The translations under genes and the position numbers were made by a program. The notes under the pieces are model-generated. The model was not told the origin of the DNA and ran no database searches. It saw nothing but the letters and a program-made list of their open reading frames with translations. Positions 43,121-53,874 of a DNA stretch of 64,000 bases are shown here, in pieces (position 1 is the first letter of the stretch; each line of letters begins with the position of its first letter). The stretch is from an uncultured Acidimicrobiales bacterium (GTDB taxonomy: Bacteria > Actinomycetota > Acidimicrobiia > Acidimicrobiales > CADCTF01), in contig CADCTF010000087.1 of NCBI GenBank assembly GCA_902805655.1, forward strand, positions 53,743 to 117,742, written 5' to 3'.

Positions 43121-44920
43121 ATGTTCGGAAAAGTCCTCATCGCCAACCGCGGCGAGATCGCCGTGCGGGTCATCCGCACCTGCCGCGAGCTCGGAATCGC
43201 CACCGTCGCCGTGTACTCAGACCTCGATCGAGATGCGCTCCACGTGCGCCTGGCCGACGAGGCCTACGCCCTCGGCGGCACCACGGCCGCCGAGAGCTAC
43301 CTCAACACCGAGAAGATCCTCGAGACCATCAAGCGCAGCGGGGCCGAGGCGGTGCACCCGGGCTACGGCTTCTTCTCGGAGAACACCGACTTCGCCCGGG
43401 CCATCACCGACATGGGGGTCACCTTCATCGGCCCGCCCCCCGGGGCCATCGAGATCATGGGTGACAAGATCTCGAGCCGGGTGGCGGCCGAGGAGGCCGG
43501 CGTGTCGGGCGTGCCGGGCGACAACACGGTGCTCACCGACCCCCAGCAGGTCATCGACTTCGGCACCGCCCAGGGCTGGCCGGTCGCCATCAAGGCCGCC
43601 TTCGGCGGCGGTGGACGCGGCATGCGGGTGGTGCACAGCGCCGAGGAGGCAGCGGGCGCGCTCGAGTCGGCGCAGTCGGAGTCGCTGAAGGGCTTCGGGC
43701 GCAGCGAGTGCTACGTCGAGCGCTACCTCACCTGGCCCCGCCACGTGGAGATGCAGGTGTTCGCCGACACCCACGGCAACACGATCTGGATCGGCGAGCG
43801 CGACTGCTCGTGCCAACGCCGGCACCAGAAGCTCATCGAGGAGTCCCCCGCGCCCGACTTCCCCGACGAGATCCGCCAGGCGATGGGAGCGGCCGCGGTG
43901 AAGGTGGCGGAGGCGTGTGGCTACATCAACGCCGGCACCGTCGAGTTCCTCTACCAGGACGGTGAGTTCTTCTTCCTGGAGATGAACACGCGCCTCCAGG
44001 TGGAGCACCCCGTCACCGAGCTCACCGTCGGCCTCGACCTGGTCGAGCTGCAGCTGCGGGTGGCGGCCGGCGAGGCGATCCCCTACTCGCAGGACGAGAT
44101 CGCCGCCCGGCGCAACGGCCACGCCATGGAGGCCCGCATCAACGCCGAGGACCCGGCCGGCGGCAGGTTCCTGCCGTCCCCCGGCAAGATCACCCGGTTC
44201 CGCCGCCCCGACGGCTTCGGCGTGCGCACCGATGCCGGCTACGACGAAGGTGACGAGGTCAGCCAGTACTACGACAACCTGGTGGCCAAGCTCATCGTCT
44301 GGGGCACCGACCGTGACCAGGCCCGGCGCCGGCTGATCCGGGCCCTCGAGGAGACGGAGATCGAGGGCGTGGCCACCACGATCCCGGCCCATCTCGCCAT
44401 CCTCCGTCACCCCGACTTCGCCGCCGGTCAGCACTCCACCAAGTGGGTGGAGGACCGCCTCGACCTGTCGGGGATCGCCGCACCCGTTCTCGGGGGACCC
44501 GTCGAGGGCGCCGACGGCGAGACCAAGGTCCAGCGCGACGTCGACGTCGAGGTGGACGGGCGCCGCTACTCGGTGAAGGTCTGGGTGCCCGAAGGAGTGG
44601 CCGCAGCCGCACCGGTCGGCGCCGGGCCGGGCGCAGGTGGGAAGGCGGCCGGGGGCACGCGTCCGGCCCGTACCCGAGGTGCGGCGGCCGGCGGGGCTGC
44701 AGGCAGTGGCAACGTCACGGTGCCCATGCAGGGCACCATCGTCAAGGTCTTGGTGGCGGTGGGCGACACGGTCGAGGTCGGCCAACCCATCTGCATCCTC
44801 GAGGCCATGAAGATGGAGAACCACGTGAACGCCGAGCGGGCGGGCACGATCAAGGAGATCCTGGCCGCCGCCGGTCAAGCCGTCGCCACCGGCGACGTGG
44901 TCGCGGTCATCGGCGACTGA
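43121..44920 (+). CDS. Biotin-dependent acyl-CoA carboxylase alpha chain (biotin carboxylase + carrier domain)
   Basis: 599 residues. The biotin carboxylase part (1-450) has VLIANRGEIAVRVIRTCREL, AVHPGYGFFSEN, the glycine-rich ATP lid AAFGGGGRGMRVV, ERDCSCQRRHQKLIEE and FLEMNTRLQVEHPVTE. After an Ala/Gly/Pro linker (about 490-525), the carrier domain (525-599) holds EAMKMENHV with the biotinylated lysine. This layout is that of actinobacterial AccA-type alpha subunits, which pair with a separate carboxyltransferase beta chain. Acetyl-CoA versus propionyl-CoA use is set by the beta chain, which is not here. The nearby B12 mutase makes propionyl-CoA attractive. Confidence 0.94.
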   Translation: MFGKVLIANRGEIAVRVIRTCRELGIATVAVYSDLDRDALHVRLADEAYALGGTTAAESYLNTEKILETIKRSGAEAVHPGYGFFSENTDFARAITDMGVTFIGPPPGAIEIMGDKISSRVAAEEAGVSGVPGDNTVLTDPQQVIDFGTAQGWPVAIKAAFGGGGRGMRVVHSAEEAAGALESAQSESLKGFGRSECYVERYLTWPRHVEMQVFADTHGNTIWIGERDCSCQRRHQKLIEESPAPDFPDEIRQAMGAAAVKVAEACGYINAGTVEFLYQDGEFFFLEMNTRLQVEHPVTELTVGLDLVELQLRVAAGEAIPYSQDEIAARRNGHAMEARINAEDPAGGRFLPSPGKITRFRRPDGFGVRTDAGYDEGDEVSQYYDNLVAKLIVWGTDRDQARRRLIRALEETEIEGVATTIPAHLAILRHPDFAAGQHSTKWVEDRLDLSGIAAPVLGGPVEGADGETKVQRDVDVEVDGRRYSVKVWVPEGVAAAAPVGAGPGAGGKAAGGTRPARTRGAAAGGAAGSGNVTVPMQGTIVKVLVAVGDTVEVGQPICILEAMKMENHVNAERAGTIKEILAAAGQAVATGDVVAVIGD

Positions 44921-44960
44921 GCCGCCACACGCGCCGGTGGTCCGGAGCGGGTGGCGGGGC

Positions 44961-44981
44961 AGCACGGGCTCAGCCTGTGCT
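44961..44981. terminator. Hairpin at the convergent carboxylase/FtsX ends
   Basis: AGCACGGGCT (44961-44970) and AGCCTGTGCT (44972-44981) form a nearly perfect inverted repeat with a single G-T wobble, overlapping the last codons of the leftward permease gene. A second stem, CCGCCAC (44922-44928) with GTGGCGG (44951-44957), lies just before. No T-run is seen, so a shared intrinsic-like terminator is only a suggestion. Confidence 0.3.
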
Positions 44982-47501
44982 GATGGCGCGGAGCACGTCG
45001 AGCTTGGCGGCGCGGCGGGCCGGCCGGATGCCGGCCAGGACGCCGACCAGCGCGCCGACCACGAGCACGATGAGCAGCTGGCCGATCGGGGCCGCGAAGG
45101 CATTGAAGCCCTCGTCGGCCAGCGCCTTCACCACGGCCCAGGCGATGAAGAGGCCGATCGCCACGCCACCCAAGGTGCCGAAGACGGCGATGATCACCGA
45201 CTCCCAGCGCACCATCGAGCGGAGCTGGCCCCGGGTCTGGCCCACGGCCCGCAGGAGACCGAGCTCACGCGTGCGCTCGTGCACCGACAGCGAGAGCGTG
45301 TTGGCGATGCCCATCAGGGCGATGACGATGGACAAGGCGAGCAGCACGTAGACGACCGTGAGGAACTGGTTGATCTGCCCGGCGATGGAGTCGACGTACT
45401 CGTCCCGGTCGAGCACCTTCGGAGTTCCGTACTCGTCGGCCACGACCTGCACCGCGGCCTGGCCCCGATCGATGCTCACGCCGTCGTTGAGCGTGAGGAT
45501 GATGGTGGTGATGACCGGGCGGGCGATGTGGGGCTCCAAGGCGGCGGCCGGCAGCACGAGCGGCCCGGTGATCTCGGCCGACCCGTAGATCGCCCCCACC
45601 GTGAGCTCGGCGCTGACGCCGTCGGGGAACGTCACCGGCACGCGGGTGCCCAGCTGCCAGCCCTTCTCCGTCGCCAGATCGTCGAACACCGCGAACTGGT
45701 CCGGACGGAGACCGACGAGAGAGCCTTCGGTCACGCCGATGTCGAGCACCTGGGCCAGCTCCGCAGGGTTCACCGCGGTGAGCAGCCGGTCCTCCCCTGC
45801 GAGGCGGACGGGGCCGAAGCTCACCGCCGCCGCCGTGTCCACCTCCGGCAGCGCGTTCATGGCCACGACCGCGTCGGGACTGATGCCGCTGCCGCTGAAG
45901 TTGTTCGACGAGATGACGAGGTCGCCGGCGAAGGCCTGGGACACCGCATCGTCGATGGAGGACTTGATCGACGCACCGATGACCGTGAAGAGGGTGACGA
46001 CGCCCACCCCGAGCATCAACGCAGTGGCCGTGCTGGCCGTGCGGCGCGGGTTGCGCATGGCGTTCTCGCGAGCCAGCCGGCCGGACATGCCCCGCGCCCG
46101 AAGGGGCGCACCGAGCACCCGACTCATCGGCTTGGCCACGACCGGTCCGGACACGACGACGCCGATGATGGTGAGCACCGCTCCCGGGCCCGCCGCGTTC
46201 AGCTCGGTGGCGAGCGCGGCATAGAGCACGAGGGCGACGCCGACCGCGGTGAGGGCGGCACCGAGCACCACTCGCACCTTGGAGGTGCCGGTGCGATCGA
46301 TGGCCACATCGCGAAGGGCGGCCAGCGGTGCGACACCGGATGCCTTGATGGCCGGCACCAAGCTGGCCAGGAGGGTGACGACCACGCCGACGACCAGGCT
46401 GGTGACGATGGTGGCCGGGGTGATGGCCAGCCCGCCGGGCGGGAGGCCGAAGCCGGCTGCGTCCATGGCGGCGCGGAGCGCTGACGCCAGGAGCACGCCG
46501 GCCACGATGCCCAGCACTGCCGCGACCACTCCGATCACGAGAGCCTCGATGGCGATGGAGAGCAGCACCTGACCGCGGGACGCGCCGATGGCCCGCAACA
46601 GCGCCGACTCCCGTGTGCGCTGGGCCAGGATCACCGAGAAGGTGTTGTAGATGCTGAAGGTGGCCACCAGCAGGGCCACGCCGGTGAAGATGAGCAGGAA
46701 GGTCTCGAAGAAGCCGAGGAAGGCCTCGTTGATGTCGGTGTTGAGCTCCTCGGCCAGCGCCGCACCACTCAGCACCTCGCTGCCTTCCGGGAGCACCCCA
46801 CGCAAGCGCTCGACGAGCACGTCCTGCTCGACGCCGTCATCGGCGCGGACGGCGAAGCTCGTGACCTGTCCCTCGCGGCGGAGCAACAGCTCCTGCGCCT
46901 GGTCCAGGGTGAGGCCGACGTAGGTGGTGCCGCCGAGGTTGTCCGCCTCCGCACCGAAGGTGGCGATGCCGACGATGGCCATCTGCACCGGATCAGGCGT
47001 CCGGATCTCGACCGAGCCGCCGAGCTGCAGCTTGCCGAGGTCGGCCGCGCCGCGGTCGATCACCACCTCGCCGGCTGCTCGGGGTTCTCGGCCCTCGGCG
47101 ATGCGGTAGGGGTTCAGCGCCGGGTCGTTCACCCAGTTCCCGGCCAGCGTCGGTGGGCCCTGGCCGCCGATGGCCTGGCCGTCGGAGCCGATGATCTGGG
47201 CCAGGCCCTCGGCCTGGGGCACCACCAGAGCCACCCCGTCCACTCGCTCCAGCTGGGACAGCAGCCCTTCACTGATGAGGCGGCGCTGCGTCCCCATCTC
47301 GGTGCTCACCGTCTCCACGCCGCGCACCACCGCATCGGTGCCCGCCGTGGCGTCGGCGAAGACCTTGTCGAAGCTGGCTCGGATCGTGTCGCCCAGCACG
47401 AGGGTGCCGGCCAGGAAGGCCACCCCGAGGAGGACGGCCGAGCAGGTGCCGAGCAGCCGGCGCTTGTGGGCGAGCAGGCCCTTGAGGCTCACCTTCAACA
47501 T
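44970..47501 (-). CDS. FtsX-like ABC transporter permease (MacB/LolC type)
   Basis: 843 residues. A first membrane helix (GTCSAVLLGVAFLAGTLVLG) leads into a large extracellular domain (about 40-260). FtsX-type triple-span modules follow at about 265-400 and 715-840; ILAQRTRESALLRAIGASRG and VHERTRELGLLRAVGQTRGQ are the paired cytoplasmic coupling motifs. Between them lie two further spans and a second extracellular domain (about 490-710). This two-module plan with ten spans in one chain is common in Gram-positive lipoprotein- or peptide-handling exporters. It follows its ATPase gene by 5 bases, with GGGGAG as ribosome binding site. The substrate is unknown. Confidence 0.9.
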   Translation of the reverse strand: MLKVSLKGLLAHKRRLLGTCSAVLLGVAFLAGTLVLGDTIRASFDKVFADATAGTDAVVRGVETVSTEMGTQRRLISEGLLSQLERVDGVALVVPQAEGLAQIIGSDGQAIGGQGPPTLAGNWVNDPALNPYRIAEGREPRAAGEVVIDRGAADLGKLQLGGSVEIRTPDPVQMAIVGIATFGAEADNLGGTTYVGLTLDQAQELLLRREGQVTSFAVRADDGVEQDVLVERLRGVLPEGSEVLSGAALAEELNTDINEAFLGFFETFLLIFTGVALLVATFSIYNTFSVILAQRTRESALLRAIGASRGQVLLSIAIEALVIGVVAAVLGIVAGVLLASALRAAMDAAGFGLPPGGLAITPATIVTSLVVGVVVTLLASLVPAIKASGVAPLAALRDVAIDRTGTSKVRVVLGAALTAVGVALVLYAALATELNAAGPGAVLTIIGVVVSGPVVAKPMSRVLGAPLRARGMSGRLARENAMRNPRRTASTATALMLGVGVVTLFTVIGASIKSSIDDAVSQAFAGDLVISSNNFSGSGISPDAVVAMNALPEVDTAAAVSFGPVRLAGEDRLLTAVNPAELAQVLDIGVTEGSLVGLRPDQFAVFDDLATEKGWQLGTRVPVTFPDGVSAELTVGAIYGSAEITGPLVLPAAALEPHIARPVITTIILTLNDGVSIDRGQAAVQVVADEYGTPKVLDRDEYVDSIAGQINQFLTVVYVLLALSIVIALMGIANTLSLSVHERTRELGLLRAVGQTRGQLRSMVRWESVIIAVFGTLGGVAIGLFIAWAVVKALADEGFNAFAAPIGQLLIVLVVGALVGVLAGIRPARRAAKLDVLRAISTG

Positions 47502-47506
47502 GGCGA

Positions 47507-48265
47507 CTACTCCCCGAGGGCCTTGATGCGGTCGAGGACGCGCTCGGCGGTGGGATCGTCCATGGTGTCGACGATCCGGCCGTCCGCCAGGAAGACGACC
47601 CGATCGGCGTAGCTGGCCGCCACCGGGTCGTGGGTGACCATCACGATCGACTGACCCATGTCCCGCACGGCGCGCTGCATGAACGCCAGGATCTCCGAGC
47701 CGGCCTTCGAGTCCAGGTTGCCGGTCGGCTCATCGGCGAAGATGACCTGCGGCCGGCTGGCGAGCGCCCGGGCCACTGCGACCCGCTGCTGCTGACCGCC
47801 GGAGAGCTCGGAAGGGCGATGTGACAAGCGGTCGCGCAGGCCGACCGTGTCGATGACGCCGTCGAGCCAGGCAGCGTCGGCCTTGGCCCCGGCCAGGTCG
47901 ATCGGCAGGGTGATGTTCTCGAGTGCGCTGAGCGTCGGGATGAGGTTGAACGCCTGGAAGACGAAGCCCACCTTCGTCCGGCGCAGGACGGTGAGCTCCT
48001 TGTCCGACAGTCGCCCGAGCTCGACGTCACCGATGAAGACGGAGCCCGACGTGAGGGTGTCCAACCCGGCGACGCAGTGCATGAGGGTGGACTTGCCCGA
48101 ACCGGAGGGGCCCATGATGGCGGTGAACCGCCCGGACGGGAAGTCGACGGAGACGTCGTCGAGGGCCCGAACAGCGGTGTCTCCCGAACCGTAGACCTTG
48201 ACGGCGCCGGCGGCGCGGGCGGCGGTGGACGCCGTCGCCGGACGGTCGTCGATGGCGATGCTCAT
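47507..48265 (-). CDS. ABC transporter ATPase of the LolD/MacB type
   Basis: 252 residues from the ATG at 48265, fixed by AAGGAG 10 bases upstream. Walker A GPSGSGKST, Q-loop FVFQAFNLIPTLSALENITL, signature LSGGQQQR, Walker B VIFADEPTGNLD and H-loop VTHD are all intact. FVFQAFNLIPTLSALEN is typical of ATPases that work with FtsX-like permeases as mechanotransmitters and not as classic importers. The short N-terminal extension (about 20 residues) is not conserved. Divergent from the M20 amidohydrolase gene with 152 bases between them, in which I see only the promoter noted there. Confidence 0.93.
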   Translation of the reverse strand: MSIAIDDRPATASTAARAAGAVKVYGSGDTAVRALDDVSVDFPSGRFTAIMGPSGSGKSTLMHCVAGLDTLTSGSVFIGDVELGRLSDKELTVLRRTKVGFVFQAFNLIPTLSALENITLPIDLAGAKADAAWLDGVIDTVGLRDRLSHRPSELSGGQQQRVAVARALASRPQVIFADEPTGNLDSKAGSEILAFMQRAVRDMGQSIVMVTHDPVAASYADRVVFLADGRIVDTMDDPTAERVLDRIKALGE

Positions 48266-48405
48266 GACGCAGGTGCTCCTTCGTTCGCAGCGCGCAGCAG
48301 CCACCCGCCATGGACGACCGAGCGCGCGATCGTGGGTCGACACTAACCCCGGGCCATCAAGACGCTCACGCACGTTGTCTGCTCCCGCACGAACGACGGG
48401 GTGGG

Positions 48406-48411
48406 TAGCGT
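48406..48411 (+). promoter_or_regulatory. Putative leaderless -10 box TAGCGT
   Basis: TAGCGT is followed by exactly six bases and the ATG at 48418. No ribosome binding site is present. Confidence 0.5.
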
Positions 48412-48417
48412 CAGCCC

Positions 48418-49587
48418 ATGACCGCCGACGCCAAGACCGCTGCACGCACCACCGTCGACGGGGAGCACGAGGCGCTCGTCCAGCTGTCGCACCGCATACA
48501 TGCCTTTCCCGAGCTGGCCTTCGAGGAGGAGCAGTCATCGGCGTGGTGTGCGGAGGCGTTGACCGACGGCGGCTTCTCGGTCGAGGCCGGCGTCGCCGAC
48601 CTGCCCACTGCGTTCGTGGCCACAGCCGGGTCTGGGCCGCTGACCATCGGGATCTGCGCCGAGTACGACGCCCTCCCGGCCGTCGGGCACGCCTGCGGCC
48701 ACAACGTCATCGCCGCCTCAGCGGTGGGCGCCGGCCTGGCCCTGGTGCCGCTGGCCGACGCGCTCGGCATCACCGTGAAGGTGTTCGGCACTCCGGCCGA
48801 GGAGGGTGGCGGCGGCAAGATCCTCATGCTCGAGCGGGGCGCGTTCGACGGCGTCCACGCGGCGATGATGGTGCACCCGGCGCCCAACGAGTCCGACACC
48901 ATGCCCTGCCTGGCCGTCGCCCACGACGACGTGCACTACACCGGCAAGGAGGCGCACGCGTCGGGGTTCCCCTCACAAGGGATCAACGCCGCCGACGCGC
49001 TCACCGTGGCTCAGGTGGCCATCGGCCTGCTTCGCCAGCACATCCCGGCGACCGGCCAGATCCACGGCATCGTGACCCACGGCGGCGACGCGCCGAACAT
49101 CGTGCCCGCCCACACGTCGGGCAAGTGGTACGTGCGCGAGCGCACCCTCGAGCGGCTCGAGCGGCTGGTGCCCAAGGTGCACCGCTGCTTCGAGGCCGGC
49201 GCGCTGGCCACCGGCTGTGAGCTGCGCATCGAGCGCCAGGGCCCGATCTACAGCGAGATGCGCGACGACGCCGCCATGCGTGACATCTACCGGGCCAACG
49301 CCGAGGCGCTGGGTCGTTCGTTCCCCGTTCCGGATGGCAAGTCTTCGTCCATGGGTGGTTCCACCGACATGGCCAACATCTCCCTCGCCATCCCGACCAT
49401 CCATCCCATGCTCGGCCTCGGCTCGTTCCCGATCAGCAACCACCAGCCCGAGTTCGCGGCGTTCTGCGCCACGCCGACCGCCGACCAGGCCGTCCGGGAC
49501 GGAGCACTGGCCATGGCCTGGACCTCCATCGACCTGGCCACCGACCCGACGCAGCGCGACCGGCTGCTCGCCGGCGTACGCAGCTGA
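48418..49587 (+). CDS. M20 amidohydrolase, PM20D2/AbgB-like
   Basis: 389 residues. Metal-site motifs are in place: ICAEYDALPAVGHACGHNV (His and Asp ligands), GTPAEEGGGGKILML (catalytic Glu pair) and MVHPAPNES. A dimerisation domain (about 165-285) carries THGGDAPNIVPAHTSGKWYV, and SSSMGGSTDMANIS with HPMLGLGS complete the site. The EEGGGGKI loop is characteristic of p-aminobenzoyl-glutamate hydrolase and peptidase M20D2 relatives. It probably hydrolyses an amide bond of an N-acyl amino acid or dipeptide in the cytoplasm. The true substrate is unknown. It converges with the oxidoreductase gene 24 bases away. Confidence 0.88.
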   Translation: MTADAKTAARTTVDGEHEALVQLSHRIHAFPELAFEEEQSSAWCAEALTDGGFSVEAGVADLPTAFVATAGSGPLTIGICAEYDALPAVGHACGHNVIAASAVGAGLALVPLADALGITVKVFGTPAEEGGGGKILMLERGAFDGVHAAMMVHPAPNESDTMPCLAVAHDDVHYTGKEAHASGFPSQGINAADALTVAQVAIGLLRQHIPATGQIHGIVTHGGDAPNIVPAHTSGKWYVRERTLERLERLVPKVHRCFEAGALATGCELRIERQGPIYSEMRDDAAMRDIYRANAEALGRSFPVPDGKSSSMGGSTDMANISLAIPTIHPMLGLGSFPISNHQPEFAAFCATPTADQAVRDGALAMAWTSIDLATDPTQRDRLLAGVRS

Positions 49588-49611
49588 ACCTGCGCAGCCC
49601 GTACGCGGCGG

Positions 49612-50973
49612 CTACTCGGCCGCGTCGGCCAGCGCCTCGGCCAGGGCCGGGTGCACGAGAAGGCTCTCCACGATGTCGGTGACCCGCAGGTTGGCCGTCA
49701 CCGCCAGCGCGATGACAGAGATGAGCTCCGCCGCGCCGCGACCGACGATGGAGCCGCCGAGGACGATGCCGGTCGCCGGGTCGGACAGGATCTTCACGAA
49801 GCCCCGGGTGTCGCCGTCGATGTGGGCCCGGGCGCTGGCTGCGAAGGGCACCTTGGTGACGCGGAGCTTGCGCCCGAGGGCGAACGCCTCCGCTTCCGGC
49901 AACCCGACGTCGGCGATCTCCGGCTCGGTGAAGATGGCCGAGGCGGCCTTCTCGTAGTCCAGGTGACGGTGCTCCCGGGTGTGCAGGCCCATCACGTGCT
50001 CGGCCACCTTGCGGCCCTGCATCGACGCCACCGAGGCGAGGGGCAGCTTGCCGGAGAGGTCACCGGCGGCATAGATGTGCGGCACGTTGGACTGGCAGTG
50101 CTGGTTCACCGGGACGTAGCCGCCGTTGGTCTCGACGCCCGCCGCGTCCAGGCCGAGGTTCTCCGAGTTGGGCACGGCGCCGATGGCCAAGAGCGCATGT
50201 GAGCCCCGGGCCACCCGGCCGTCGTCACAGCTCACCACCACCTCGTCGCCGATCCGCTCGATGCTCTCGGCCCGGGCCCCCTTGAAGAGCTTCACGCCCC
50301 GGGCCAGGAAGTCGTCCTCCAGCGCAGCCGCAACCTCAGGGTCCTTGCCGGGCAGCACCTGTTGCCGGCTGACGATCAAGGTCACCTGGCAGCCGTAGGC
50401 GCTGAACATGTGCACGAACTCCACGCCGGTGACGCCGGAGCCGATGACGATCAGGTGCGACGGGATCTCCGGTGGCGGGTACGCCTGGCGGGTCACCAGC
50501 ACCCGCTCGCCGTCGATGTTGGCCCAGTCGGGCACGCGTGGCCGGCTCCCGGTGGCCACGAGCACGGCGTCGGCGTGCAGCTCGTCGACCCTTCCATCCG
50601 CGCCCTCGGCCACCACCGTGTTGGGGCCGGTGAGCCGGCCCGTGCCCGTGATGATCCGCACCGACTGGCTCTCCAGCAGCTCGCACACCGACCGGTTCAA
50701 CCGCTGCTCGATGGCCGCGATGCGCCCCCGAAGCGGATCGAGCTGCACGGCCGTCTCCAGCGGTGCCAGCCCCATGTTCTCCGCCCGACGAGCCTGGGAC
50801 ATCGTGGCGCCGGTGGCGATCATGGCCTTCGAGGGGATGCAGTCCCACAGGTTGGCGGCGCCGCCGACCACGTCACGCTCGACGATGGTGACATCGGCCC
50901 CCAAGCGGGCGGCGTGGGACGCCGCCTGGATCCCAGCGGGTCCCCCACCGAGGATCACGAAGCGCACGGCCAT
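49612..50973 (-). CDS. FAD/NAD(P)-dependent oxidoreductase of the disulfide-reductase family lacking one redox Cys
   Basis: 453 residues. FVILGGGPAGIQAASHAARL binds FAD, VIGSGVTGVEFVHMFSAYG binds NAD(P), YAAGDLSGKLPLASVA closes the FAD site and a dimerisation domain follows (from about 340, AIFTEPEIADVGLP). The active-site loop reads GGAANLWDCIPSK: the first cysteine of the CxxxxC pair is Ala, only the second remains. That excludes ordinary lipoamide dehydrogenase activity and is closer to soluble transhydrogenase or the mycobacterial LpdA-type quinone reductases. The gene follows the acyl-CoA mutase large subunit by 13 bases and is probably cotranscribed with it. Confidence 0.87.
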   Translation of the reverse strand: MAVRFVILGGGPAGIQAASHAARLGADVTIVERDVVGGAANLWDCIPSKAMIATGATMSQARRAENMGLAPLETAVQLDPLRGRIAAIEQRLNRSVCELLESQSVRIITGTGRLTGPNTVVAEGADGRVDELHADAVLVATGSRPRVPDWANIDGERVLVTRQAYPPPEIPSHLIVIGSGVTGVEFVHMFSAYGCQVTLIVSRQQVLPGKDPEVAAALEDDFLARGVKLFKGARAESIERIGDEVVVSCDDGRVARGSHALLAIGAVPNSENLGLDAAGVETNGGYVPVNQHCQSNVPHIYAAGDLSGKLPLASVASMQGRKVAEHVMGLHTREHRHLDYEKAASAIFTEPEIADVGLPEAEAFALGRKLRVTKVPFAASARAHIDGDTRGFVKILSDPATGIVLGGSIVGRGAAELISVIALAVTANLRVTDIVESLLVHPALAEALADAAE

Positions 50974-50986
50974 GACTTCGGTCCGC

Positions 50987-52570
50987 TCAGTGAGACGGCG
51001 TGAAGGTGCCGAACTCGGCCCGCAGCACGTCGCTGACCTCGCCGAGCGTGGCCATGCGGCGCAACGCTTCCTTCATGGGCGGCAACAGGTTCGCCGTGCC
51101 CTGCGCAGCGGTGGTGAGGTCGGCCAGGGCAGCATCGACGGCCGACTGGTCACGCTCGGCCCGCACCCGCTTGGTGCGCTCGGCCTGGCGCCGCTGGCTC
51201 TCGGGGTCGATGGGGAACACGTCGACGGGCTCGGGCTGGTCGTCAACGAACTTGTTGACGCCCACCACCACCTTGTCCCCACGGTCCACGGCCTTGGTGT
51301 ACTCGTAGGCCGCGGAGGCGATCTCGTCCTGCATGTAGCCGGCCTCGATGGCCGCCACCGCGCCGCCCATGGCCTCGATCTTCTCGAGGTACTGGTAGGC
51401 CGCCCGTTCGATCTCGTCGGTGAGGGTCTCGACGAAGTACGAGCCGGCCAGGGGGTCGGTGGTGTCGACCACGCCCGACTCACTGGCGATCACCTGCTGG
51501 GTGCGAAGAGCCAGCTTGGCCGCCTTGGGGGTGGGCAGGCCCAGGGCTTCGTCATAGCCGTTGGTATGGAGGGACTGCGTGCCGCCCAGCACCGCCGCCA
51601 GCGCCTGCAGCGTCACCCGCATGAGGTTGTTCTCCGGCTGCTGGGCGGTGAGGGTCGACCCGCCCGTCTGGGTGTGGAAGCGGAGCAGCTTCGACTTCTC
51701 GCTCTTGGCCGCGAACCGGTCGGTCATGATCCGGTACCACATGCGTCGCGAGGCCCGGTACTTGGCGATCTCCTCGAAGAAGTTGTTGTGGGCGTTCCAG
51801 AAGAACGAGAGGCGGGGCGCGAACTCGTCGACATCGAGGCCCGCGTCCACCGCCGCCTGCACGTAGGCGATGCCGTTGGCGAGGGTGAAGGCGATCTCCT
51901 GCACCGCCGTCGAGCCGGCCTCACGGATGTGGTAGCCGGAGATGGAGATGGTGTTCCACTGCGGCAGGTGCTCCTGGCAGTAGGCGAAGATGTCGGTGAT
52001 GATCCGCATGGAGGGCCGTGGCGGGTAGATGTAGGTGCCCCGCGCCACGTACTCCTTGAGGATGTCGTTCTGGATCGTGCCGCCCAGCGAGGCGGGTGAC
52101 ACGCCGTTCTCCTCGGCGACCAGCTGGTAGAGCAGCAGGAGGATCGACGACGTGGCGTTGATGGTCATCGACGTCGTGATCTTGTCGAGCGGCATCTCGG
52201 CCAGCAGCAGTCGCATGTCGGCCAGCGAGTCGATGGCGACGCCCACCTTGCCGATCTCGCCCTCGGCCCGGGGATGGTCGGAGTCGTAGCCCATCTGGGT
52301 GGGCAGGTCGAAGGCGCAGGAGAGGCCCGTCGACCCGGAAGCCACGAGGTACTTCCACCGCTCGTTGGTGGCCTCGGCCGTGCCGTAGCCGGAGTAGGGC
52401 CGGATCGTCCACGGGCGGCCCCGGTACATCGTCGGGTAGACCCCGCGCGTGTAGGGCGGGCGCCCGGCCGGGCCGAGCTGCGTCTCGGCATCCCACCCGT
52501 CCAGATCCTCGGGCCCGTAGACCGGCTTGATCTCGATGCCGGAATCGGTGGTGCGGCGGTCGTCGGCCAT
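50987..52570 (-). CDS. B12-dependent acyl-CoA mutase large subunit (methylmalonyl-CoA mutase type)
   Basis: 527 residues: the TIM-barrel substrate domain without the C-terminal cobalamin-binding domain, so a separate small subunit is needed. [110 protein letters not shown] and [12 protein letters not shown] define the family. The Tyr of RPYSGYG is at the position where methylmalonyl-CoA mutases have Tyr and isobutyryl-CoA mutases Phe, which favours methylmalonyl-CoA. The start ATG 52570 is chosen over ATG 52579 because a TAGCAT box lies 7 bases before it and overlaps the other ATG. TheA 59-base gap to the ThiF gene holds only this promoter. Confidence 0.9.
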   Translation of the reverse strand: MADDRRTTDSGIEIKPVYGPEDLDGWDAETQLGPAGRPPYTRGVYPTMYRGRPWTIRPYSGYGTAEATNERWKYLVASGSTGLSCAFDLPTQMGYDSDHPRAEGEIGKVGVAIDSLADMRLLLAEMPLDKITTSMTINATSSILLLLYQLVAEENGVSPASLGGTIQNDILKEYVARGTYIYPPRPSMRIITDIFAYCQEHLPQWNTISISGYHIREAGSTAVQEIAFTLANGIAYVQAAVDAGLDVDEFAPRLSFFWNAHNNFFEEIAKYRASRRMWYRIMTDRFAAKSEKSKLLRFHTQTGGSTLTAQQPENNLMRVTLQALAAVLGGTQSLHTNGYDEALGLPTPKAAKLALRTQQVIASESGVVDTTDPLAGSYFVETLTDEIERAAYQYLEKIEAMGGAVAAIEAGYMQDEIASAAYEYTKAVDRGDKVVVGVNKFVDDQPEPVDVFPIDPESQRRQAERTKRVRAERDQSAVDAALADLTTAAQGTANLLPPMKEALRRMATLGEVSDVLRAEFGTFTPSH

Positions 52571-52577
52571 GGGGTTC

Positions 52578-52583
52578 ATGCTA
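52578..52583 (-). promoter_or_regulatory. Putative leaderless -10 box TAGCAT (acyl-CoA mutase)
   Basis: Read leftward, TAGCAT is followed by seven bases and the ATG at 52570. The alternative ATG at 52579 is partly inside the box, which argues against it as the start. Confidence 0.45.
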
Positions 52584-52629
52584 CGAACCCCATGGCCCGT
52601 GTGGCGAAGCGACCGAACCCGGGTGGCGG

Positions 52630-53811
<1,182 letters not shown>

Positions 53812-53874
53812 GGCAAGGCTCCTCGAACGGTCGGTTCGGAAGGGTAAACCCTACCTGGGCGGTCAGGATTCCCG

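Noticed and set aside
43217..45103. 628-codon leftward open frame opposite the carboxylase gene
   Set aside because: The rightward frame encodes a complete biotin carboxylase with carrier domain; this frame has no motif.
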